A stretch of 64,000 bases of DNA from Erythrobacter aureus (GCF_003355455.1 NZ_CP031357.1:2805001-2869000); one strand, 5' to 3'. Positions 52,433-60,856 are shown, counted from the stretch's first letter. The notes: generated by a model from the sequence alone, not told the origin. A program made the numbers and translations.

Positions 52433-53134
52433 ATGATCGCCATCGAATTATCGATCGGAGTGAAGGCCTTGGGAGCAGCATCGTCATCAGGCTATCGCGA
52501 ACCGCGACAGGAGCGCAGCCGCAAGCGTTTCAACGCCATTCTCGATGCGGCGGCCGCGCTTCTCGAAGACAAGGAGCCGGACGATATCAGCGTATATACT
52601 CTCGCCGAGTCCTCGGGAGTGCCGCCAGCGTCGATCTACCACTTCTTTCCCGATGCGAGCCTCGTCTTCGTCGCCCTGGCCGAACGCTATTATCGCGAGT
52701 TCGTGCGCGACATGGACAGCGATCCTCCGGCCGGAATTGCGAGCTGGCAGGAATTGCACGCTTTCCGCTTCTCCGAAGCGAGGGACAGGTTCAACGAAAG
52801 AAAGGCGGCCAGGCGCCTGCTGCTGGGCTCGGGCCTGTCCGCAACCATCCGCGCGCGCGATCTCGAGGTCGACAGGCAGCTCGCCGAATTGTCGGCACTC
52901 GAACTCACCAAACTCTTCGCCATCCCCGAAATTCCCAACCTCGTCGACCGGCTTACCGAGATGTTGGTCGTCAACGATGCGATCTGGACGCTCTCGGTCC
53001 ATCGGCATGGCTACATAACGACCGAGCTGGACGAGCAGGCACGCCGCGCCCGTGAAGCCTACACCCGCACTTTCCTGCCGGAATACGCGCCATTGAGAGA
53101 TCAGGCCCAATCGGAAGAGGCCAGCGACACGTAA
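52433..53134 (+). CDS. TetR/AcrR family transcriptional regulator
   Basis: About 233 residues from ATG 52433. GTG 52460 and TTG 52469 are also possible starts, with GGAG/AAGG nearby. The N-terminal HTH runs from RKRFNAILDAAAALLEDK through VYTLAESSGVPPASIYHFFPDASLV, classic TetR with the YYHF-like helix. The C-terminal ligand domain is not similar to a well-known one. It is divergent from the TonB receptor and sits in the middle of the cluster containing four similar operator-like sites, so it is likely its local repressor. Confidence 0.85.
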   Translation: MIAIELSIGVKALGAASSSGYREPRQERSRKRFNAILDAAAALLEDKEPDDISVYTLAESSGVPPASIYHFFPDASLVFVALAERYYREFVRDMDSDPPAGIASWQELHAFRFSEARDRFNERKAARRLLLGSGLSATIRARDLEVDRQLAELSALELTKLFAIPEIPNLVDRLTEMLVVNDAIWTLSVHRHGYITTELDEQARRAREAYTRTFLPEYAPLRDQAQSEEASDT

Positions 53135-53141
53135 AATCTGG

Positions 53142-54545
53142 TCACACAGCATCCGACAGAAGGCACGCGGCGATCCGATCCGCGACGTCGGGTTTGCGGA
53201 TGAGGAAGGTGTAGAGCGCCATGTGATCCTCGTCCCGAATGATACGGTTTTCATCCGGCACCCGCCATCGATCGAGCAAATCGCTGGCAAGGCGAAAGGG
53301 CGTGGAGCTATCGCGCGTGCCCAGGCAGGCCACAATAGCCTCCGGATCGATGGACGGGGTATCGGGCGGGTCGAGCAGCGGGCGCAGCTCCGCGAGCAAT
53401 TGGTCGGTCCAGCCAGCCTGTCGGACTGCGTCGGTCAGACCGAGAAGCTTCGAAAGATGCCCCAAGGCAACGACCTGATCGACATGGCCGGAACCGGCAC
53501 CGACAAAAGCCATGTCCGGGCGCATGGCTTCCGGCCAACCCCCGCAATGGCCGACGATCTGCTGCGTTACCAGGCCTCCCAGGCTGACGCCGCCCACACC
53601 CACTTTGCGCGAACCGTTTTCGCGCGCCCATGCCACGAGGATTGCCGCCTCCTGGCATTGCGCGGAAAACAGCTCGAAAATCGAAACCGGCGCGCGGGCC
53701 AGATAGGGCTCGCCGCTATAACATCCGGGCAATTCGCGCCGCCCATGCCAGGGCGATTCCGGCAGGATCGTCCGGATGCCCCGCGCGGCCAGCCGCCGGG
53801 CCATGTAATCTTCTTCCGGCCAATAGCGAATGAGATCGTAGGACATTCCCAAACCGCTGCCGAATATGAAACTGGGAATGTCTGCGTTGCCGGGCGCCGG
53901 CTCGTAGACACGCGCGGTCACGACATCGCCATTGGTGAATGGCGAGGGTGAATGAAAGCGAAGCAGGTATTCTTCGCCGACCGGTCCCGGGATGGCGTTG
54001 GACCGCGTGACATCGATCGGATCGGCAGGAGCGGCATAGAGTTCCGCCGGATTGGCGAGCCAATCCGCGGAACGCTGCAAAGCGAGCACCGGCGCGGGCA
54101 CGGAGAAGCCGGTCGGCGCAATGCTGGGTTCGTTCCAAAGGAAGCGAAACAGCATGCCGGGCTTGATCGCCCTTTCCGACAGCGAGCGCCGCTCCTCCTC
54201 GAGCGCGACGAGATCCGATGCGTCGATGGGCAGATCTTCCCACATCGCTCGCTCCCATGTCTCTTCGACGGGACGCAGCGCCTTGCGCCGAAGAGCAAGC
54301 TCGGTGAGCGCCCTTGCCGCAGGCTCGACCAATTTGCGTTTTGCTTCCTGGTCGGCGCCCAATGCGGCAAGAAAAGCCTCTGGCTCATCATGCTGGAAGG
54401 CCGCAGCCCGTGCCCGCGCCATGCGGAATTCACGCGGCAGCATCGCCAGCTTGAGATCGTTGAAGACGCCGCTGGCGAGCGGTCGGCCCAACGGGCTGGC
54501 GAGGATCCGATGCATCGTGGACGGCTTCAGGGTGGTTCTGGTCAT
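53142..54545 (-). CDS. Alpha/beta hydrolase (larger of two)
   Basis: 467 residues from ATG 54545 (AGGA 10 bases before); ATG 54584 or 54590 upstream is possible but would overlap the preceding gene. The alpha/beta hydrolase core lies in the C-terminal half: ILPESPWHGRRELPGCYSGEP, nucleophile GVGGVSLGGLV, and His in RDEDHMALY. The N-terminal ~180 residues are an unusual helical extension. Substrate unknown. It ends 8 bases from the convergent TetR stop. It follows the second hydrolase by 22 bases on the same strand. Confidence 0.8.
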   Translation of the reverse strand: MTRTTLKPSTMHRILASPLGRPLASGVFNDLKLAMLPREFRMARARAAAFQHDEPEAFLAALGADQEAKRKLVEPAARALTELALRRKALRPVEETWERAMWEDLPIDASDLVALEEERRSLSERAIKPGMLFRFLWNEPSIAPTGFSVPAPVLALQRSADWLANPAELYAAPADPIDVTRSNAIPGPVGEEYLLRFHSPSPFTNGDVVTARVYEPAPGNADIPSFIFGSGLGMSYDLIRYWPEEDYMARRLAARGIRTILPESPWHGRRELPGCYSGEPYLARAPVSIFELFSAQCQEAAILVAWARENGSRKVGVGGVSLGGLVTQQIVGHCGGWPEAMRPDMAFVGAGSGHVDQVVALGHLSKLLGLTDAVRQAGWTDQLLAELRPLLDPPDTPSIDPEAIVACLGTRDSSTPFRLASDLLDRWRVPDENRIIRDEDHMALYTFLIRKPDVADRIAACLLSDAV

Positions 54546-54567
54546 GAATAGTGTATCCTGGTGGACG

Positions 54568-55539
54568 CTAGGCGCCTGCATCATGAGCAAGCAATCTAGC
54601 GGTCTGGCGAAATTTGATAGCGAAAGTGCGGTGTCCCACCTTCAAACTCCGCACCCGAGTCACGCCCCACGCCTGGACGAATTCTTCGATCGCTTCCGCG
54701 GAACAAAACAGATCGTAGGCACCGTGAACGACTCGAAACGCATCGGGATCGCTTTTCGGTAGACCGGCAAAATGCGGAGTGACCAGCCGCATGGCTCGTT
54801 CGATCTCTCTATCGTCGAAACCCGCATTGCTGGCGGCGAGCGCCATTCCCGCGCCGATGGGCGACCGGAAAATGGTTTGGAATGGATCGACGGCGGGGAT
54901 CAGCAAGAACACCCTGTCGAGCGCGGCAAGCAAGGCAACCTGCGCTGCAATATTACCGCCCAGGCTGATCCCGCTGACGAACACCCGGCGATAGCCCTGC
55001 TGTCGCAAGGACAGGACCAGTGCCGCTGCATCGTGTGCCCCTTGGGAGAAGCCGCGAACGAGGCGCGGGACATCGCCGCTGAGAAGATACTGCCCGCTAT
55101 AGCCGGACGCGCTTGGTGCCCGGTCCATATGCCAGGGTAGCGCGATGACGAACACGTCGATTCCCTTGGCCAGAAACGGACGGGCCATGAGGCGCTCGGC
55201 CAACCAGCTCGGCGCAAAGCCACCATGCAACATGACGATGGCCGACTTCGACCGCCGATCCGCTGCAAGCCATCGCTCGCCATGGACGCGGTCATTGGCG
55301 CTTTCGCCTGAGGGGACCGGCGAGGGGAAGGCGAAGGTCTCGACCTTGCCCCTCGCTCCGTCCGCAGAATCGAATGCGACAGCTACCGGCTCGACCGGGC
55401 GGAGCAGCGCGCGCGGATCTCGCTCCGCCAACGTGGCAAGCTCGTCCAGATCCGCCCGATTGGATACGATCGGAGCTTGCCGGCGACGCGCGACCAGCCA
55501 GCCATTGAGACGATCGGCTGCGTGATGAAGAGCTTTCAT
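54568..55539 (-). CDS. Alpha/beta hydrolase (smaller of two)
   Basis: 323 residues. An oxyanion-hole HGG is in AIVMLHGGFAPSWLAERL, the nucleophile elbow is in VFVSGISLGGNIAAQVAL, and a His is in LKVGHRTFAI. Partly similar to the neighbouring larger hydrolase (both G-x-S-L-G-G), so the pair may have arisen by duplication. There is no signal peptide. It sits 22 bases upstream of the larger hydrolase and is probably co-transcribed with it. No TetR-type site is visible before it. Confidence 0.8.
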   Translation of the reverse strand: MKALHHAADRLNGWLVARRRQAPIVSNRADLDELATLAERDPRALLRPVEPVAVAFDSADGARGKVETFAFPSPVPSGESANDRVHGERWLAADRRSKSAIVMLHGGFAPSWLAERLMARPFLAKGIDVFVIALPWHMDRAPSASGYSGQYLLSGDVPRLVRGFSQGAHDAAALVLSLRQQGYRRVFVSGISLGGNIAAQVALLAALDRVFLLIPAVDPFQTIFRSPIGAGMALAASNAGFDDREIERAMRLVTPHFAGLPKSDPDAFRVVHGAYDLFCSAEAIEEFVQAWGVTRVRSLKVGHRTFAIKFRQTARLLAHDAGA

Positions 55540-55781
55540 CGCAGGCTCCGGACCGCCTTTGCCAGACTCGTGCCGAACACCGCGCGCGGGTACGCTGTCG
55601 GTGAGTTGCCGCCGGTGCGCAAGATGCCAACACCGCGCCGTGCGCGCCGCTGCGCGGAGCTATCACTGGACGAGCAAACCGGCTGTTCGTAACGCGATTG
55701 CGAGCGGTATCTCATTGTACCGGGGAGTGATGCACCCCAATATCGGTACGGCGCCCCAAGCAAGCCCCTATGAGTTAAGTC

Positions 55782-56630
55782 ATGTTGAAGATCCTGATCG
55801 TGCTTGCTGTGATTGTTGCGGTATGTTTTGCATCGCTGGCTTTCTGGCGCTGGAACGACACACGCATCGAAAGGGCGGTGTGGGACAAGCTGGCCGCAGC
55901 GGATAAAACCACGCCCGAACGGTTCGACAGGGCGATGGTGGAAGACCTGCCGGAGGCGGCGAGGCGCTATTTCGACTACACGATCACGCCCGGCACGCCG
56001 CTTTCCTCCATTGTCATGCTCGAGATGGAAGGCAAACTCGGGCTCGGCGACAAGGGCAATCCGGGCTATCGCGATTTTCGGGCGAGCCAGATTCTCGCAC
56101 CGCCGCGTGGGTTCGTGTGGAGGCTCGACGCCGGCGCGATAGGAGGCTCCGACGGCCTGGAATCCAGCCGTTCCTGGACTCGCTTCTGGTTCATGGGCCT
56201 CGTCCCCGTAGTACGGGTTTCGGACGATAGCGACCATCTGCGTTCGGCGTTCGGCCGACTGGTGGCCGAAGCCGCGTTCTGGGCACCGGCAAGCCTGTTG
56301 CCCAGCGACCACGTGCGCTGGGAGGAGGCAGGACCGAAAACCGCTCGGGCCATCGTGTCGAACGGAAGCTTCGAGCAGGCCGTCGAGATCGGCATCGCGG
56401 CCGATGGCCGACCGACCGCCGTAACGATTCAGCGCTGGAGTTCGGCCAATCCCGAGGAAACCTACCGATTTCAACCGTTTGGAGGGTCCCTGTCCGACTT
56501 TCGCGATTTCGGCGGTTATCGGATCCCGACACGCGTCGAAGGCGGCAACCATTTCGGAACGGACGCGTACTTTCCCTTCTTCAAGGCCAGGATCCGTTCG
56601 GCTCGCTTCGTGAACCTCGAAGCCGAGTAG
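55782..56630 (+). CDS. DUF6544-like membrane-anchored protein
   Basis: 282 residues. An N-terminal helix (ILIVLAVIVAVCFASLAFW) anchors a soluble domain that resembles the DUF6544/DUF6920 family by the blocks LPEAARRYFDYTITPGTPL, EMEGKLGLG, PPRGFVWRLDAG, AFGRLVAEAAFWAPASLLP and FGGYRIPTRVEGG. No function is known for that family. The 242 bases upstream are shared with the divergent hydrolase gene and contain no clear site of the TetR type. It is convergent with the membrane protein gene, 67 bases apart. Confidence 0.7.
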   Translation: MLKILIVLAVIVAVCFASLAFWRWNDTRIERAVWDKLAAADKTTPERFDRAMVEDLPEAARRYFDYTITPGTPLSSIVMLEMEGKLGLGDKGNPGYRDFRASQILAPPRGFVWRLDAGAIGGSDGLESSRSWTRFWFMGLVPVVRVSDDSDHLRSAFGRLVAEAAFWAPASLLPSDHVRWEEAGPKTARAIVSNGSFEQAVEIGIAADGRPTAVTIQRWSSANPEETYRFQPFGGSLSDFRDFGGYRIPTRVEGGNHFGTDAYFPFFKARIRSARFVNLEAE

Positions 56631-56697
56631 TTCATGCTTCGAGACTCGAACGCGGGCTGTTCGTAGTCGCAGCGAGCCCGGCCAACTGGAACGGGAA

Positions 56698-57381
56698 TCA
56701 CGCATTGGGCGGGCGAACACCGACAACCATGGTGATGAGCCAAACCGGCACGAGAACCATATAGGCCATCAGTGCGGGCTCCGCGAGCAAGGGCGCCGAG
56801 ACGAGATTGCCCAGCCAGGCCATCGCCGTCGCGCCGCCCAGCACCCATGAAGCCGCGCGAAATGCGCGCATCGTTCCATCAGCCGCGAAACCGATGAGGA
56901 TCCACCAGAGAGCACCCAGCAGGAATTCGGCGCGCCCCCAGAGACCCACATTCACGACAGCGGAGATCGTTGTAAAGCTGTCGCGCAGGGCAATGCGGGC
57001 GGCTTCGTTCGGCGCCGATTGATAAAGCGCCGAGAGCGTGGGCCAGGCGACCGAGAGAGCGGCTGCACCGATAGCACCGATGAGGCAATATCCGACACCG
57101 AACACAGTCGCGTAATTCATCACCGGATTGGCGCGCAGCCGCAGGTGAAGGAAAATCGCAATCGGAATCTGCAAGAGATAGAAGCCCAGCATATCGGCCA
57201 GCATGGCCCTCTCGAGCCAGAGTATCGCGGCCCCGTCGAGCTCGACCATCGCAGCGGGATGCTCAAGCAGAGCGGCATCGAAATCGACGCCTGTCAACAA
57301 CAGCGGGTAAACGGCCAGGCACAAGGCGGCGGCCAGGAGCGCTGCCGCCCTGATAGGCATGAGCCCTACTCTATCTGTCAT
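56698..57381 (-). CDS. Integral membrane protein of unknown function
   Basis: 227 residues with about six hydrophobic segments: AALLAAALCLAVYPLLL, MLADMLGFYLLQIPIAIFLHL, FGVGYCLIGAIGAAALSV, FLLGALWWILIGFAAD, VLGGATAMAWLGNLVSA and MAYMVLVPVWLITMVVG. I do not recognise the family with certainty. ATG 57381 is used because GGGG and a purine-rich run precede it; the open frame reaches 57435. A TetR-type site (57443-57464) covers its presumed promoter, so it should belong to the regulon. Confidence 0.65.
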   Translation of the reverse strand: MTDRVGLMPIRAAALLAAALCLAVYPLLLTGVDFDAALLEHPAAMVELDGAAILWLERAMLADMLGFYLLQIPIAIFLHLRLRANPVMNYATVFGVGYCLIGAIGAAALSVAWPTLSALYQSAPNEAARIALRDSFTTISAVVNVGLWGRAEFLLGALWWILIGFAADGTMRAFRAASWVLGGATAMAWLGNLVSAPLLAEPALMAYMVLVPVWLITMVVGVRPPNA

Positions 57382-57442
57382 ACTACCCCATCCTTCCTTC
57401 TCTTCGCGACGCTTCACCCACGCACGGACAGTCACGACCTAT

Positions 57443-57464
57443 TTTATCGATTTATATCTGTTTT
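57443..57464 (-). promoter_or_regulatory. Operator-like site at the membrane-protein promoter (site 3)
   Basis: The minus-strand 22-mer matches site 1 at 15 of 22 positions. On the plus strand it contains TATCGATTTA, identical to the right arm of site 1. It overlies the spacer and -10 of a minus-strand promoter with TTGTAA and TAAAAT separated by 16 bases. Confidence 0.5.
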
Positions 57465-57537
57465 ACAAGGCCGTTGTCCGGGCAATATGAGTACATTCGG
57501 TCACAGATTGACGAAACGTATCATCACAGCTATCCCT

Positions 57538-57559
57538 TGATTCGATAATTATCGTGTTT
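57538..57559 (+). promoter_or_regulatory. Operator-like site upstream of the amine oxidase operon (site 4)
   Basis: The core CGATAATTATCG (57543-57554) is a perfect 12-bp palindrome. The 22-mer matches site 1 at 16 of 22 positions. A possible promoter is TTGACG (57508-57513) and TATCCC (57531-57536) with a 17-base spacer, which places the operator at the transcription start. The gene begins at ATG 57569. Confidence 0.55.
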
Positions 57560-57568
57560 GGGGAAGGT

Positions 57569-59029
57569 ATGAATAATCTATCGGCACGCGGCCCCGCAAT
57601 CGATCGCCGCAGCCTCCTGGCGAGCGGCGCACTAGCTGCGGTTGCGGTATCCGCCACCGGTGCGACCGATGCGGTCGCCCAAGGTGACCCGGAAATTCTC
57701 GACGTGATCATCGTGGGTGCGGGGCTCGCAGGCCTGACCGCGGCCCGCGACCTCGACCGGGCAGGGAACAACTCCTTCGCGGTGCTCGAAGCACGGGACA
57801 GGGTGGGCGGCCGCGTCCTCAATCACAGGCTGGCCGGTGGGCATTTCAGCGAGGCCGGGGGGCAATGGATCGGCCCTGGCCAAACGGCCATTGCCGACCT
57901 GGCCCGCGAGCTGGAAGTCGAGACTTTCGACTCGATTTACGACGGGCGTATGGTCTTCCGCTGGGGCTCCGATCGCGTCGCTTTCGAATCCGACGGTTCG
58001 ATTGAAATCGAAGCGGGCTTGATGAAGCGACTGGACGCTCTTGCGGCGCAAGTGCCGCATGACCGGCCGTGGACGGCGCCCAACGCGCGCGAACTGGACC
58101 GCATGAGTATTGCGCAGTGGCTCGCGCGCCAGAACGTCGGTGGTCTCGATCTGCTCACGATGAAAATCGCCTCCGTGCTGACGGTCGGCAGCGGCATCGG
58201 GAATTGCTCGATGCTCTATTATCTCTCGATGCTGAACTTTGCCGGGGGCTTCCAGCGCCTCGAAGCACAGAAGGGCGGTGCACAGCAGACACGGTTCGTC
58301 GGCGGTTCGCAGGTCCTGGCCGACAAGATGGCGGACGAACTCGGGGCCAAGGTGCAGCTCGGAACCGCGGTGAAAGCGATCAGGAACTGGGACCGGGACA
58401 TCGTCGAATTGGAAACGACGAAGGGGCGGCTGCGCGCCCGCCGCATCATCATGGCGCTGTCCCCGCCACTCTGCCGCAAGATCGCATTCGCCCCTGCGCT
58501 GCCCGATGCGCGCCGGGCCTTGCAGGATCGCTGGCCGGCGCATGCGCCCATGTGCAAGTCCGCGATGGCGTACAAACGCCCGTTCTGGTTCGACGAAGGC
58601 TATAACGGCCAAATCCTCTCCGCCGATGGGCCGCTGATCTGGGCCTACGACAATTCGCCTCCGCAGCAGGAGATCGGAGTCATCAACGCCTTCCTTCGCG
58701 TCGGGGAGGTCAGTCCGGATCACGAGACCGCCAAGCGGCAACTGACTAGGCTCTTTGCGGAGTCGCTGGACGACGACAGGTTCCTCGTGCCGACGGAGTT
58801 CCACCTGCACGACTGGGGGCAGGAGGAATGGAGCGTGAGTTGTGTGTCGCCCATGCCCCCGGGACTTCTGACCAGCCCTCTCATGGCGGCGCTCGACGAG
58901 CCGTGCGGCCGGCTGTGCTGGTCGGGCACCGAGACCGGCGGCATCTGGAACGGCTATATGGACGGCGCCGTGCGGTCCGGCAGGAAAGCCGCGCTGGAAA
59001 CGCTTCAGGCATTGAGGGCCGAGGCATGA
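57569..59029 (+). CDS. Tat-exported flavin monoamine oxidase family enzyme
   Basis: 486 residues. A twin-arginine signal (DRRSLLASGALAAVAVSA) predicts export of the folded flavoprotein to the periplasm. FAD motif VIIVGAGLAGLTAARDLDRAG, LEARDRVGGRVLNHRL, GGQWIGPGQ, and the C-terminal LCWSGTETGGIWNGYMDGAV are those of the MAO/polyamine oxidase family. It is coupled by ATGA to a diheme cytochrome c. A periplasmic MAO-family enzyme using a cytochrome c rather than oxygen, as in NicA2/CycN of Pseudomonas putida, is a reasonable model. ATG 57569 follows GGGGAAGG; GTG 57554 is an alternative. Substrate unknown. Confidence 0.88.
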   Translation: MNNLSARGPAIDRRSLLASGALAAVAVSATGATDAVAQGDPEILDVIIVGAGLAGLTAARDLDRAGNNSFAVLEARDRVGGRVLNHRLAGGHFSEAGGQWIGPGQTAIADLARELEVETFDSIYDGRMVFRWGSDRVAFESDGSIEIEAGLMKRLDALAAQVPHDRPWTAPNARELDRMSIAQWLARQNVGGLDLLTMKIASVLTVGSGIGNCSMLYYLSMLNFAGGFQRLEAQKGGAQQTRFVGGSQVLADKMADELGAKVQLGTAVKAIRNWDRDIVELETTKGRLRARRIIMALSPPLCRKIAFAPALPDARRALQDRWPAHAPMCKSAMAYKRPFWFDEGYNGQILSADGPLIWAYDNSPPQQEIGVINAFLRVGEVSPDHETAKRQLTRLFAESLDDDRFLVPTEFHLHDWGQEEWSVSCVSPMPPGLLTSPLMAALDEPCGRLCWSGTETGGIWNGYMDGAVRSGRKAALETLQALRAEA

Positions 59030-59661
59030 AGCGCCGCACGGTCCTGATCGGAGCAGCCCTTGCCCTCGGTGTCGGCTATTTCGCCTATCCTCTGGTCGAT
59101 ACCTATCTCGCTGCCAATGCCATCGAACAGCGCATGGCAAGCGAGGCTCAAGCGATCGAGCGGCAGCCGATCCTGCAAGTCGCCGAAGGCTGCTTCGGCT
59201 GCCACGGCGATGGCGGGAAGAGTAAATCCGACATCTACCCCTCGATTGCCGGGCACCCGAAAAACTATGTCGCCGAACAACTGCGCGCCTACGCAGATGG
59301 CTCGAGAAGCTCCGCCATCATGCAGCCCCTGTCGCTTTCTTTGAGCGATGCGGAAATCGACAGCCTCTCTCGCTGGTTCGCCGCTCAAGACGGGCCTGCC
59401 ACGAAACTACAGTCGGTCCCCCAAGCGCTGGCCACCTGCACGGCATGCCATGGCGCGGGACTCGAAGGCTCGGCCGATCCCGGCAATCCCGCACCGAGGC
59501 TCGCCGGCCAGGGCGCGGACTATGTCCGGGCGCAGCTTCTGCTTTTCAGAAGCGGTGAGCGCGCGGACCCCACAGGAGCAATGAATACCATCGCCGCGGT
59601 CATGGCCGAGAGCGACATAGACGAGGCGGCCAATGCTCTCGCGACCGCTAATCGGCGATGA
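59026..59661 (+). CDS. Diheme c-type cytochrome
   Basis: 211 residues. A signal/anchor helix (TVLIGAALALGVGYFAYPL) is followed by two cytochrome c domains with heme motifs CFGCH and CTACH. Each is followed by a plausible Met ligand region (AIMQPLSL; PTGAMNTIAAVM). It is placed as electron acceptor of the upstream Tat-exported amine oxidase. The ATG overlaps that gene's TGA (ATGA). Its own stop overlaps an in-frame ATG at 59658 of the cupin frame, but the cupin probably starts at 59703. Confidence 0.9.
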   Translation: MKRRTVLIGAALALGVGYFAYPLVDTYLAANAIEQRMASEAQAIERQPILQVAEGCFGCHGDGGKSKSDIYPSIAGHPKNYVAEQLRAYADGSRSSAIMQPLSLSLSDAEIDSLSRWFAAQDGPATKLQSVPQALATCTACHGAGLEGSADPGNPAPRLAGQGADYVRAQLLLFRSGERADPTGAMNTIAAVMAESDIDEAANALATANRR

Positions 59662-59702
59662 AAACCGCCGAACCAGTCCCGTTTCAAGAAGAGGAGAATG
59701 CA

Positions 59703-60191
59703 ATGAGCAGCAATGCAATCAAGGTGATCAGAAAAGCCGATGGCGACTGGCTCGACCTGACGGGCAAAGTCCCGGGCGCGGAAGGAGTCAGTATCCGGAT
59801 GCACGATGTCGACCAGGATACCGGGCGAGTGGTCATGTCGGTTCGCTTCGAGCCCGACGCCAAGATGCCACGCCATTCGCATCACTGCACCGCCCTCGCC
59901 TACACCCTGTCCGGTCGCTGGGCCTATGACGATGGCAGCTATAGCGAGGGCGACCTCGTTCTCGAATCGGTGGGCAACAACCATCTGCCCTGGAGCGATA
60001 TCGGAACCGAGATGCTGCTGGTCTTCGAATCGCCGAATGGGCAGTACCTGGACAACCAGCTGGAAGATGGCACGTGCTTCCATCTGGGAATGCCGTTTTT
60101 CAGCGCTGTCGCAGAGATGTCGGCCAGCGAGTGGGAGACGGCCGAAGTCCTCGGCCTGGTCGAAATGATCCCGGAAATGCGCGCGGCCTGA
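59703..60191 (+). CDS. Cupin domain protein
   Basis: 162 residues from ATG 59703, chosen for the strong ribosome site GAGGAGA about 5 bases upstream; ATG 59658 would overlap the cytochrome stop. Cupin motif 1 is MPRHSHHCTALAYTLSGRWAYDDG and motif 2 follows at LVLESVGNNHLPW. It resembles ChrR-like/acetylacetone dioxygenase-type cupins. It could be a metal enzyme or sensor acting on the product of the amine oxidase. It is last in the MAO-cytochrome-cupin operon. A nested inverted repeat follows its stop (60199-60274). Confidence 0.8.
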   Translation: MSSNAIKVIRKADGDWLDLTGKVPGAEGVSIRMHDVDQDTGRVVMSVRFEPDAKMPRHSHHCTALAYTLSGRWAYDDGSYSEGDLVLESVGNNHLPWSDIGTEMLLVFESPNGQYLDNQLEDGTCFHLGMPFFSAVAEMSASEWETAEVLGLVEMIPEMRAA

Positions 60192-60811
60192 GCCAACATG
60201 CACCCTGGGCCTTCGTAGCAGCCATCAGTTCTTCGTATCTCGAAGGCCTCAAACCCGCGTCGGTCCAGGGTGCACAACTCAAGGCAAGCGCGCCGACAGC
60301 CGACGCGATCGCCAGAATACTCTTCGGAAGTCGCTTATCCGACTTCACTGCGAAGGTGCAGGTTCCGCAGGCGAGTCCCGGGATATGCGGCGGTACGGCA
60401 AAGCCGTCCCCGATCCCGCATTGACCGCACAACGAACATCATCATGCCGCTCCCGTGCGTCGGCGAGCCGTGCTTCTGGAAACAAACCGAGTGAAAGGCG
60501 CTTCTCGGAGCCGAGGAACCGATATTTGTAGTACCTGGACCTGGGTTCGAACCGCTCGGTCGGACTCCGCGGTGCATGCTTTGGCCGTCGGACTACCCAT
60601 AGTGCCGCTGGGAGGGCTTGAACGCCGGTATCTTTGCGGCCTTCGGGGATATCGGGGCATCGCCTTCTTTCCGGTCGCTATGCGCCCAACCATTGCGCCC
60701 AAAGCCGCCAGATTTGGGGGCACTTCATGGAACAAGCGAGATACCGGCTTCGGCCAATATGGCTGGAAACCCGCAGAAAATCACCGATTTGAGACGTTTG
60801 AGAAAAGGCAG
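60192..60811. other. Intergenic stretch between the cupin gene and the tRNA fragment
   Basis: About 620 bases without a convincing gene. A minus-strand frame 60100-60432 (starting MCGQCGIGDGFAVPPHIPG, with two CxxC pairs) overlaps the cupin gene by 92 bases and is doubtful. The nested inverted repeat (60199-60274) is annotated separately. The stretch 60440-60800 looks like degraded sequence. Confidence 0.4.
60199..60274. other. Nested inverted repeat after the cupin gene
   Basis: Outer arms TGCACCCTGG (60199-60208) and CCAGGGTGCA (60265-60274); inner arms GGCCTTCG (60208-60215) and CGAAGGCC (60241-60248). All are perfectly complementary, sharing one base. A folded RNA would have two stacked stems of about 10 and 7-8 bp. 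It starts 8 bases after the cupin stop. It could be a terminator, a 3' structured RNA or a regulator site. Confidence 0.55.
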
Positions 60812-60856
60812 TGGTGCCGCTTACAGGACTCGAACCTGTGACCCCATCATTACGAA
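60812..60856 (-). repeat. 3' fragment of tRNA-Thr(CGU), attachment site
   Basis: Reading on the minus strand: anticodon loop TTCGTAA (anticodon CGU), stem TGATG, variable GGGTC, T arm ACAGG-TTCGAGT-CCTGT, acceptor AAGCGGC, A, CCA. The 5' half of the tRNA (expected anticodon stem CATCA at 60857-60861) is absent; the sequence is tttcg instead. This is the displaced tRNA half typical of integration at the anticodon loop. The intact tRNA should lie at the far end of the island, to the right of the window. Confidence 0.8.

Noticed and set aside
60100..60432. 110-codon minus-strand frame with two CxxC pairs
   Set aside because: It overlaps the cupin gene by 92 bases and its C-terminal third is Arg/Pro/Ser-rich shadow; the first ~70 residues remain an open question.
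60595..60630. GTGCCGCTGGGAGGG stretch resembling another tRNA 3' end
   Set aside because: The T stem does not pair and the loop is wrong; not a tRNA.
60455..60841. 128-codon frame ending RQWCRLQDSNL
   Set aside because: The last residues are translation of the tRNA fragment, a classic spurious ORF.
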